32,982 nt of DNA. Source: an uncultured Woeseia sp. Lineage in GTDB: Bacteria > Pseudomonadota > Gammaproteobacteria > Steroidobacterales > Woeseiaceae. The position numbers and the translations under genes were made by a program. Below are positions 1 through 6,720 of this stretch, piece after piece. The notes under the pieces were generated by a model. The model worked only from the letters and a program-made list of their open reading frames with translations. It made no database searches and was not told the origin of the DNA. Numbering within the stretch: position 1 is the stretch's first letter; each line of letters opens with the position of its first letter. The stretch covers positions 1 through 32,982 of the forward strand of contig CAJWFK010000030.1 in NCBI GenBank assembly GCA_913031125.1. Direction: 5' to 3'.

Positions 1-1256
1 TGTCTGGTGCTGCTCGCGGTAAGGTTCTACCGGCTGAAAAATTTGGTTCTATAGAACTTAAGTTACCTGAAGGGGTTTTTGCACAGACAGTTTCAGGCGA
101 TTATGCAACGGACAAAGAGAATGTTGAGGATAGGGACATGGTTCTTCATCCTGATCCGACAACTTTGCGGCCAGTGCCGTATTTTCCAGCTCCGGCGGCA
201 TCTGTATTTGCCGATTGTACTGACCGAGATGGATTGCCTGTCGAAACTTCGCCGCGTCATGTGTTGCGTAAGGTCTTGAAATTTTATGAGAGCAAAGGTT
301 GGAACCCTGTGGTCGCGCCGGAGGTCGAGTTTTACCTTATTAACCCACATTCGGACCCAAATGAAGAAGTTGAGCCGCCGGTCGGTAGGCTCGGTTGGAC
401 CGAAACATCAAAACAGCCATATAGCATCGATACAATGAATGCGTTTGAACCTTTCATCAATGATGTATATGCATATTGTGAAGTTCAGGACATAAAAATT
501 GATACGCTGTTACAGGAATTGGGGCCTGGGCAATTCGAGCTTAATTTTTTGCATGGCAACGCGGTTGATCTTGCGGATCAGGTCCTACTGTTTAAACGAA
601 CGGTCCGTGAGGCTGCGATCGCACATAAACTCCACGCCACATTCTTGGCGCGTCCTATGTCTGAGGAAGCTGGTAGCGCATTACATATACATCAAAGTGT
701 AGTGGATAAGAACGGAAACAATATTTTTTCCAATGCAGACGGAACTGCAAGTGATCTTTTTACTGGTTACATTGGTGGCCTGCAGAAGTATATGCCTCAT
801 GCGTTATTAGTTTTTGCACCGTACCCTAATTCTTATCGTCGATTTTTGAGTTACTGGTCATCCCCCGTGAACCTTGATTGGGCAGTGGATAACCGTACTG
901 TGGGATTGCGTGTTCCCGATTCGAGCCCGGAATCTCGGCGCGTAGAAAATCGCATTGCGGGTGCCGACGTCAATCCTTATCTTGTTTTGGCAAGTACTTT
1001 GGCGTGCGGCTATCTGGGGATGGTCGAGGGCTGTAAGCCAGATGACCCGATTGATGGTAGTGCTTATGATTTACCGTTTAGCTTGCATCGGTTTCTTTAT
1101 GAAGCCATCGATGCCTTTGAGAGTAGTGGAGCTATGCGGCAGATGCTTGGCGACAAGTTTGTTAGTCTTTATTCTGAGGTCAAGAAGACGGAATGTAACG
1201 AATTTCAAGAAATAGTGACGCCATGGGAACGCGAAATTTTAATGTTTAATGTTTGA
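1..1256 (+). CDS. Glutamine synthetase family protein, probable gamma-glutamylpolyamine synthetase (5' truncated by window)
   Basis: The reading frame is open from base 3, so the gene starts before the window; about 417 residues are visible, probably lacking 30-50 N-terminal ones. The visible start (GAARGKVLP) is the conserved GS-family N-terminal beta-grasp segment. The ATP/metal-site motifs follow: APEVEFYL (Glu codons at 321 and 327), ELGPGQFELN, the HIHQS motif at 684-698, the PYPNSYRRF segment and RRVENRIAGADVNPY. This architecture is that of the GlnT/PuuA/PauA branch, which ligates glutamate to amines such as putrescine, rather than housekeeping GlnA. The next two genes (SpuC-like aminotransferase and agmatinase) support a role in polyamine breakdown by gamma-glutamylation. 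Family membership is clear; the amine substrate is inferred from context only. Confidence 0.85.
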   Translation, partial: SGAARGKVLPAEKFGSIELKLPEGVFAQTVSGDYATDKENVEDRDMVLHPDPTTLRPVPYFPAPAASVFADCTDRDGLPVETSPRHVLRKVLKFYESKGWNPVVAPEVEFYLINPHSDPNEEVEPPVGRLGWTETSKQPYSIDTMNAFEPFINDVYAYCEVQDIKIDTLLQELGPGQFELNFLHGNAVDLADQVLLFKRTVREAAIAHKLHATFLARPMSEEAGSALHIHQSVVDKNGNNIFSNADGTASDLFTGYIGGLQKYMPHALLVFAPYPNSYRRFLSYWSSPVNLDWAVDNRTVGLRVPDSSPESRRVENRIAGADVNPYLVLASTLACGYLGMVEGCKPDDPIDGSAYDLPFSLHRFLYEAIDAFESSGAMRQMLGDKFVSLYSEVKKTECNEFQEIVTPWEREILMFNV

Positions 1257-1281
1257 TTTATTTCAGAATATGAATAAGAGA

Positions 1282-1340
1282 TGACCTGACGATTAAGGTC
1301 AGCTAGCATTCGTCTATAAGATTTGCGGCGCATCAGCCGC
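1282..1340 (+). promoter_or_regulatory. Two short inverted repeats in the leader of the SpuC-like gene
   Basis: The 97-base gap before the aminotransferase holds TGACCT (1282-1287) facing AGGTCA (1296-1301), and GCGGC (1325-1329) facing GCCGC (1336-1340) with a 6-base loop. The second hairpin ends 2 bases before the Shine-Dalgarno GAGGA (1343-1347). Neither is followed by a U-run, so they are not classic terminators. They might mark a processed or translationally modulated leader, or be chance. Confidence 0.25.
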
Positions 1341-1353
1341 TTGAGGATACCAA

Positions 1354-2721
1354 ATGACCGTTGTCGAAAAACGCTCAGTGACTGCGTGGCAGGAGCTTGA
1401 TCTTGAGCATTACCTCCATCCATTTACAGATCACAAGGATTTAGGCGATAAAAAGAGCCGTATCATCACCCGCGCTGACGGTGTTTATATTTATGATGCG
1501 GAAGGAAACAAGATTCTGGATGGAATGTCTGGACTTTGGTGTGTCAACATTGGTTACGGGCGCAAGGAAATAGTAAAAGCTGCCGAGCGGCAGCTGAGTG
1601 AGTTACCGTATTACAATAGCTTTTTTCAGTGCGCGAACCCTCCGTCGATAGAATTATCAGAAAAACTCGGTGAATTAACGCAACCGCAGTTTAACCGTGT
1701 GTTTTACACTGGATCAGGGTCTGAATCGATTGACACAATGCTGAAAATGGTCTGGCGCTATTGGGACCTAATGGGTCAACCTGAGCGCAAAACTATTATT
1801 GCACGCGAGAATGCCTATCATGGATCGACGGTGGCCGGCGCAAGTCTTGGTGGTATGGCACCGATGCATAAACAGGGTGGAATCATGCCGTACATCGAAC
1901 ACATTCAGCAGCCTTATTGGTTTGAAAGCGACCGTCAGCTATCCAATGAGGAGTTTGGTTTACAGGCAGCACGCGCGCTTGAACAAAAAATAGAGAAAAT
2001 AGGTGCCGGAAATGTCGCTGGATTTGTGGGTGAACCAATTCAGGGTGCAGGGGGCGTGATTATACCGCCAGATAGTTATTGGCCTGAAATACAGCGGATT
2101 TGTGACGATTACGGCATTCTGCTGATAACTGATGAGGTTATCTGTGGCTTCGGGCGTTTGGGCGAATGGTTTGGTGCTGATTACTATGGTGTTAAGCCTG
2201 ATCTTATGACTTTTGCAAAGGCAGTGACTTCTGGATATTTACCGCTGGGTGGCGTTATGGTCAGCGATAGGGTGGGTGATGTGTTAATTGAGCGAGGGGG
2301 TGAGTTCGCCCATGGATATACCTATTCGGGACATCCGGCTTCGTGCGCCGTGGCAATTGAGAACCTCAGGATTATGCAGGATGAGAAACTTATCGAGAGG
2401 ACACGCACTGAGATTGGTCCATATATGCAAGCACAGTGGGCGAATCTGGCTGAGCACCCATTAGTTGGAGAAACCCGGATGATAGGTTTGATGGGGGCTC
2501 TAGAACTGGTAGAGAATAAGGAAACTCTTGAACGGTTTAACAAAGATATTGGGGTAGGTACGATTTGCCGAGATATACTTATCAATAATGGTCTGGTAAT
2601 GCGTGCGGTCGGGGATACGATCGTTACAGCGCCGCCCCTGTCTATGGAGCGTGTGCACGTGGATGAGCAGGTCGAGAAGGCTTGGAAGTGCTTAGATTTG
2701 ACGCAAAAGATCGTAGGTTGA
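1354..2721 (+). CDS. spuC: Class III PLP aminotransferase, SpuC-like polyamine:pyruvate aminotransferase
   Basis: The 455-residue product is close to SpuC (putrescine/cadaverine:pyruvate aminotransferase) over its whole length. It shows an N-terminal HPFTDHKDL segment, LDGMSGLWCVNIGYG, the PLP phosphate-site GSGSESIDT, AYHGSTVAGASLGGM, TDEVICGFGR (Asp260, which contacts the PLP ring nitrogen) and the Schiff-base lysine Lys289 in FAKAVTSGYLP. The expected reaction moves an amino group from putrescine or a related diamine to pyruvate, giving an amino-aldehyde (4-aminobutanal, in equilibrium with 1-pyrroline) and alanine in the cytoplasm. The start ATG has GAGGA 6 bases upstream. It lies 97 bases after the GS-like gene and abuts the agmatinase gene, so the three probably form one operon. 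Substrate assignment rests on similarity and context. Confidence 0.85.
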   Translation: MTVVEKRSVTAWQELDLEHYLHPFTDHKDLGDKKSRIITRADGVYIYDAEGNKILDGMSGLWCVNIGYGRKEIVKAAERQLSELPYYNSFFQCANPPSIELSEKLGELTQPQFNRVFYTGSGSESIDTMLKMVWRYWDLMGQPERKTIIARENAYHGSTVAGASLGGMAPMHKQGGIMPYIEHIQQPYWFESDRQLSNEEFGLQAARALEQKIEKIGAGNVAGFVGEPIQGAGGVIIPPDSYWPEIQRICDDYGILLITDEVICGFGRLGEWFGADYYGVKPDLMTFAKAVTSGYLPLGGVMVSDRVGDVLIERGGEFAHGYTYSGHPASCAVAIENLRIMQDEKLIERTRTEIGPYMQAQWANLAEHPLVGETRMIGLMGALELVENKETLERFNKDIGVGTICRDILINNGLVMRAVGDTIVTAPPLSMERVHVDEQVEKAWKCLDLTQKIVG

Positions 2722-2736
2722 GTGGAGAGAGAATCA

Positions 2737-3684
2737 ATGTCTTTGAAAAAAGAAGGTGACTTTGCTTTTAACAGGGATAATTTGTATGGCACGACCAATG
2801 AACCAACGTATGCTGGTGCAACTTCATTTATGCGCCGCAAATATACGCGTGATCTCGAAGGGGTCGACCTTGTAGTTACTGGGATACCTCTGGACACAGC
2901 AACAACCAATCGCCCTGGTGCCCGTTTCGGCCCCAGAGCAATCCGAGCTGCGTCTACCATTATGGCGTGGGCCCGTCCCTACGGCACTAAAGAAGATCCT
3001 TTTGACAAACTTGCCGTCATTGATTACGGCGATTGCTTCTGGGATTTCGGGCGGCCTGAGGAAGTGCCGGGTGCTATCGAGGAGCATGCAACGAATATTA
3101 TTAGTCAGGGTCCGGGTCTTTTATCGCTCGGAGGAGATCATTTTATCGCATGGCCGCTTCTCAAAGCGCATGCAAAGAAGCACGGTAAGCCGCTTTCGTT
3201 GCTTCATTTCGATGCGCATAGTGATACTTGGCCTTGCGAAGATGGCAGGATCGATCATGGCACGATGTTTCGGCATGCAGTGAACGAAGGACTGGTCGAT
3301 CCCACACAGTCGACCCAGATTGGTTTGCGGACGACTAATGACGATACATTAGGGTTTAATATTTTTGATGGTCCATTTGTGAATAGGGAAGGTATTGACG
3401 TTGTTGTCGAAGAAACAAAGAAAATTCTTGGGAACAGACCTGTTTATCTAAGTTTCGATATAGATTGTCTCGACCCTAGTTATGCACCAGGAACCGGGAC
3501 CCCAGTGTGTGGAGGATTAACTACCAATCAGGCTATCCAGATATTGCGGGGTTTAAGTGGAATCAACCTAATTGGTATGGATGTTGTTGAGGTGGCGCCA
3601 GCTTATGATATTGGGGAGATCACAGCGCTTGCTGGTGCAACATTGGCGGTTGAGTTCATCAACATGTACGCTAATCGGCCTTAA
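2737..3684 (+). CDS. speB: Agmatinase (ureohydrolase family)
   Basis: The 315-residue product aligns with E. coli SpeB throughout, including runs such as FGPRAIR, GGDHF, HFDAHSDT, DHGTMF, FDIDCLDP, APGTGTP and GMDVVEVAPAYD. The binuclear manganese ligands are all present: His135, Asp159, His161, Asp163, Asp241 and Asp243. The enzyme hydrolyses agmatine to putrescine and urea in the cytoplasm, feeding the aminotransferase and GS-like ligase encoded upstream. I chose ATG 2737, with GGAG about 9 bases upstream, over the in-frame GTG at 2722 that touches the previous stop codon. Related guanidino hydrolases such as guanidinobutyrase share the fold, but identity to SpeB is high enough to favour agmatinase. 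The gene ends 18 bases from the convergent oxygenase gene. Confidence 0.9.
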   Translation: MSLKKEGDFAFNRDNLYGTTNEPTYAGATSFMRRKYTRDLEGVDLVVTGIPLDTATTNRPGARFGPRAIRAASTIMAWARPYGTKEDPFDKLAVIDYGDCFWDFGRPEEVPGAIEEHATNIISQGPGLLSLGGDHFIAWPLLKAHAKKHGKPLSLLHFDAHSDTWPCEDGRIDHGTMFRHAVNEGLVDPTQSTQIGLRTTNDDTLGFNIFDGPFVNREGIDVVVEETKKILGNRPVYLSFDIDCLDPSYAPGTGTPVCGGLTTNQAIQILRGLSGINLIGMDVVEVAPAYDIGEITALAGATLAVEFINMYANRP

Positions 3685-3702
3685 AGTACTCTGCGATTGT
3701 AA

Positions 3703-4665
3703 TCAAGATAGCTCAGCGTTTTCTCGGCTGCGCCGAATTTCGTTTTCTATGTGTTTCTCTTGGCTGGTTGGTGCATAAAGTGCAGGGGCCGCGTCAGTAA
3801 CAAATTCCTGAAGTGGAGCAATTGTATATGTGTTATCGACCGCAACAAACATGACAATACTAAATCGTTGCTCATCAGTTTGACGTACCCGATGCCCTGT
3901 AGCTTTAAAATGACCATTAGTCCAACGTTCGAGCATATCGTCTAGCATGACAATAATGCGACCGGTCCCAGATTCCGCATCTAGCCAACGTCCATCAATC
4001 GTTCGAAGTTCGAGTCCCGGAGCGTTCTGAAATATAAGGGTTATGCATTCAAAATCTGTATGTGCCGAAATGCCCACGTTGGACTCAGCGTATTCGAGTG
4101 CATCGTCAGCATAATGCAGCAGTCTCATTGAAGTTGTTGTCCGTTTTTGGCAGCGCACCTTGAGAAAATCAGTTTCAATGCCGGCCGCTTGAGCGATTAT
4201 TTCAAGTATCCGGTCAGCAATTTGCAGATTCATGTTCCAACAAGCGGTCACGTCGCTCTGAAATCCTTCGATAGTTGGCCAGTAAGAGCCTCCTGAAGTT
4301 ACTTCACTTGAGCCAAAGTCATATGCTTCCACGCTCGCGATAGTGCCTGGCTGGTATGCCGGTTCGGTAAATTTTGGTTGCCAGCCGCGTCTACCATCGA
4401 CCTGCTGCATATCCGTTTTGCGAGAATCTGTGTCATCGATGGCGAAAAATGTTTTCATTTGATGCAACGTATTGTCAACGATTTGTTCCTGGACCGGAAT
4501 TGGTTGAATATAGAAAAAACCTGTTTCGAGGCAGGCAGTACGTACCGTATTGATCAGGGTCTCATCCGCTGGGTTGAACAGTTTACGTGCGTCTATGACA
4601 GGCACGAATGAATCTGCATCCCCAGTAACCGGATCGGATTGATTAAGATCAATAGTGCTAGGCAT
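3703..4665 (-). CDS. 2-oxoglutarate/Fe(II)-dependent oxygenase, isopenicillin N synthase-like family
   Basis: This 320-residue protein carries the non-haem iron facial triad His202-x-Asp204 (AHTDFECITL) and His258 (TGHRV), followed by Arg267-x-Ser269 (RFS), which binds the 2-oxoglutarate carboxylate. The N-terminal part (VPVIDARKLF, CLETGFFYI) matches the DIOX_N region of the family. It should use O2 and 2-oxoglutarate to hydroxylate or desaturate a small substrate that I cannot name. The gene follows the PuuR-like regulator with only 6 bases between them and has no clear Shine-Dalgarno sequence, which suggests co-transcription and coupled translation. Placed between agmatinase and an omega-aminotransferase, it may act on an amine, guanidine or amino acid, but that is inference. 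No catalytic residue appears missing. Confidence 0.85.
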   Translation of the reverse strand: MPSTIDLNQSDPVTGDADSFVPVIDARKLFNPADETLINTVRTACLETGFFYIQPIPVQEQIVDNTLHQMKTFFAIDDTDSRKTDMQQVDGRRGWQPKFTEPAYQPGTIASVEAYDFGSSEVTSGGSYWPTIEGFQSDVTACWNMNLQIADRILEIIAQAAGIETDFLKVRCQKRTTTSMRLLHYADDALEYAESNVGISAHTDFECITLIFQNAPGLELRTIDGRWLDAESGTGRIIVMLDDMLERWTNGHFKATGHRVRQTDEQRFSIVMFVAVDNTYTIAPLQEFVTDAAPALYAPTSQEKHIENEIRRSRENAELS

Positions 4666-4671
4666 AAAAAA

Positions 4672-5217
4672 CTAAAAACTCGGTGGTGTACAGGCAGACA
4701 CAACAATACAATCTTTATTACCTGTATTGCGAAACCGATGGGGTAAGCTACTATTAAATCGGTAGGCGTCACCGGCTAAAAGTATTTGTACCTGTTCTCC
4801 AACCGTCACTTCCAGACGCCCTTGTAGAACAATTCCACCTTCTTCAGCATTGTGACTCAACATGGATTGTCCGGTATCCGCTCCTGGATGATATCTTTCA
4901 TAAAGAATTTGTAGATGACTTTTGCTGAGATCACTCCCCACTTGCATATATGAGATGAGTCCGCTGGAAATTTCGCTTAATTCATCATTCCGATAAAAGT
5001 ACTTTTCATCATCGAAATCATCTGCTGAAAAGAATTCGGCGAACGATACATCAAGACTATCCAGGATGCGTTTTAAGAGCCCCATCGATGGGTCTGTACG
5101 GCCATGCTCAATAAGAGAGATTGAAGCATTTGACACGTTTGCCCTCGCTGCCAGCTTCCTTTGGGAGAGTCCTTTAGTGTTGCGTAATGCCTTTAATTTA
5201 AGCCCGATATTTTGCAT
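4672..5217 (-). CDS. PuuR-like transcriptional regulator (XRE helix-turn-helix plus cupin)
   Basis: The 181-residue protein has an N-terminal XRE/Cro helix-turn-helix (about residues 5-60; GLSQRKLAARANVSNASIS, then SLIEHGRTDPS) and a C-terminal cupin_2 domain (about residues 105-178; HNAEEGGIVLQGRLEVTVG, GDAYRFNSSLPHRF). This is the layout and size of PuuR, the E. coli repressor of putrescine catabolism whose cupin senses the amine. It is the first gene of a leftward pair with the oxygenase and faces the omega-aminotransferase operon across 156 bases. A 20-base perfect palindrome begins 20 bases upstream of its start, suggesting autoregulation and control of both directions. No obvious Shine-Dalgarno sequence precedes the ATG. 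Orthology to PuuR is not proven and the effector is unknown. Confidence 0.87.
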   Translation of the reverse strand: MQNIGLKLKALRNTKGLSQRKLAARANVSNASISLIEHGRTDPSMGLLKRILDSLDVSFAEFFSADDFDDEKYFYRNDELSEISSGLISYMQVGSDLSKSHLQILYERYHPGADTGQSMLSHNAEEGGIVLQGRLEVTVGEQVQILLAGDAYRFNSSLPHRFRNTGNKDCIVVSACTPPSF

Positions 5218-5236
5218 ATTGAATGTTTTTGTTGAA

Positions 5237-5256
5237 TTGTTAAATTAATTTAACAA
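5237..5256. promoter_or_regulatory. 20-base perfect palindrome, candidate operator of the PuuR-like regulator
   Basis: TTGTTAAATTAATTTAACAA reads the same on both strands. It lies in the AT-rich 156-base gap between the regulator and the divergent omega-aminotransferase gene. The half-site TTGTTAAATT recurs at 5309-5318 as TTGTTAACTT (9 of 10 identical), inside an imperfect dyad at 5299-5317. Placement next to a divergent HTH regulator is typical for its operator; direct binding is inferred. AT richness makes chance palindromes more likely, though 20 of 20 matched bases is long. Confidence 0.55.
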
Positions 5257-5298
5257 AAAATACCTAATTTGCAACAAAAACAGTCAGTTAATAAAACT

Positions 5299-5318
5299 AG
5301 TTTAAATATTGTTAACTT
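5299..5318. promoter_or_regulatory. Second operator-like half-site and imperfect dyad
   Basis: TTGTTAACTT at 5309-5318 matches the half-site of the upstream palindrome at 9 of 10 bases. It overlaps an imperfect dyad at 5299-5317 whose arms AGTT and AACT are exact. It lies 56 bases before the omega-aminotransferase start, where a regulator could cover the promoter. A weak sigma70-like pair (TTGCAA at 5269 and TAAAAC at 5292, spacer 17) sits just upstream; I give it little weight. Confidence 0.35.
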
Positions 5319-5373
5319 ATTTTCTATCCAGTAACCTGCACATATTGGAGCTATTCTTATCTCGGAGGCAAGG

Positions 5374-6711
5374 ATGACAGACAACACAGCAAGAAAAATA
5401 GAGACAGCCTTACCGGATCTTGAGGCATATTGGATGCCATACACTGGTAACCGCTATTTCAAAGAGAATCCGCGGTTAATTTCACGTGCAGAAGGCATGC
5501 ACTGCTATACGCCTGATGGCCGTGAATTACTGGATGCAGTTGCTGGCTTATGGTGCTGCTCTGCCGGACATTGTCATCCCAAGATTGTTGAGGCAATTAA
5601 ACAGCAGGCTGAAACGCTTGATTATGCGATGGCTTTTCAACTTGGGCACCCTGGTATTTTTGAATTGGCTAATAAGTTAATTGAAATCGCTCCAGATGGA
5701 TTGGACTACGCATTCTTTACTAACTCTGGCTCAGAATCTGTCGATACCTCTCTAAAGATGGCGCTTGCCTACCATCGGATACGTGGAGATGCAGGACGAA
5801 CGCGTTTTATTGGGCGCGAGAGGGGATATCACGGTTGTGGCTTTGGGGGCGTTTCGGTTGGGGGTATTTCTCCAAACCGTAAAATGTTCGGGGCAATGCT
5901 ACCGGGTGTCGATCACCTGCCACATACGCACAACCTTGAACACAATGCTTTCTCAAGGGGACTTCCGAAATGGGGTGCACATCTGGCGGATGAACTGGAA
6001 AACATCATTATGTTGCATGATCCCTCTAACGTAGCTGCAGTGATTGTTGAGCCTATTGCAGGTTCAGCCGGAGTGCTTATGCCACCCGAGGGCTACCTTA
6101 AACGCTTACGCGAGATCTGTGATAAGCATGGTGTCCTGCTAATCTTCGATGAGGTGATATGCGGCTTCGGGCGGACTGGTGATTCTTTTGGCGCCTCGCG
6201 TTTCAATGTTACACCTGACCTGATGACAACGGCTAAGGGACTAACGAGTGGCACTGTGCCAATGGGTGCTGTACTAGCTTCAAATGAGATATACAACACT
6301 TTTATGACGGGTCCTGAAAGCGCCATTGAGTTTGCTCATGGCTATACATATTCTGGACATCCGTTAGCTGCGGCAGCTGGCTGTGCGACCCTGGATGTGT
6401 ATCAGGAGGAGGGTTTATTTGAAAGAGCTCGGTCCATGGAGGACGTATTCGCTGACGGGCTCCATAGCTTGAAGGGCGAACCGAATGTGATTGATGTTCG
6501 GAACCTGGGTCTTATCGGAGCTGTAGAATTGGAGCCTATTGAGGGACAGCCTACTGAGCGAGCTATGAGTGTTTTTCGTGAATGTTTTGATGCAGGTGTA
6601 ATCGTCCGGACGACTGGCGATATTCTGGCGTTTTCTCCACCGTTAATTATTGATGAAAAACAAATTGAGATAATTGTGGAAGCAGTGCGAGCAGCGCTCC
6701 GCAAACAATAG
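5374..6711 (+). CDS. Class III omega-aminotransferase, beta-alanine:pyruvate type
   Basis: The 445-residue PLP enzyme closely resembles the Pseudomonas putida omega-amino acid:pyruvate aminotransferase. Shared stretches include YWMPYTGNR, LDAVAGLWCCSAGHCHP, YAMAFQLGHP, FFTNSGSES, ERGYHGCGFGGVSVGG, DHLPHTHN and FDEVICGFGRTG, and the PLP-binding Lys288 lies in TTAKGLTSGTVPMGA. It probably converts beta-alanine (or another omega-amino acid or amine) plus pyruvate to malonate semialdehyde plus alanine. The start has an excellent Shine-Dalgarno sequence (GGAGG, 5364-5368). It heads the nine-gene operon, and the next gene encodes the semialdehyde dehydrogenase that would take its product to acetyl-CoA. 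3-Aminoisobutyrate or longer omega-amines are alternative substrates. Confidence 0.87.
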   Translation: MTDNTARKIETALPDLEAYWMPYTGNRYFKENPRLISRAEGMHCYTPDGRELLDAVAGLWCCSAGHCHPKIVEAIKQQAETLDYAMAFQLGHPGIFELANKLIEIAPDGLDYAFFTNSGSESVDTSLKMALAYHRIRGDAGRTRFIGRERGYHGCGFGGVSVGGISPNRKMFGAMLPGVDHLPHTHNLEHNAFSRGLPKWGAHLADELENIIMLHDPSNVAAVIVEPIAGSAGVLMPPEGYLKRLREICDKHGVLLIFDEVICGFGRTGDSFGASRFNVTPDLMTTAKGLTSGTVPMGAVLASNEIYNTFMTGPESAIEFAHGYTYSGHPLAAAAGCATLDVYQEEGLFERARSMEDVFADGLHSLKGEPNVIDVRNLGLIGAVELEPIEGQPTERAMSVFRECFDAGVIVRTTGDILAFSPPLIIDEKQIEIIVEAVRAALRKQ

Positions 6712-6720
6712 GAAAAATCA

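Noticed and set aside
2322-2960. A 212-codon open frame on the minus strand
   Set aside because: It lies antisense to the SpuC-like and agmatinase genes, has low-complexity Ser/Arg-rich composition and no recognisable domain. It is a shadow of the real genes.
3685-3702. Rho-independent terminator between the convergent agmatinase and oxygenase genes
   Set aside because: Only a 4-base inverted repeat (GATT/AATC) is present, with no GC-rich stem or T-run.
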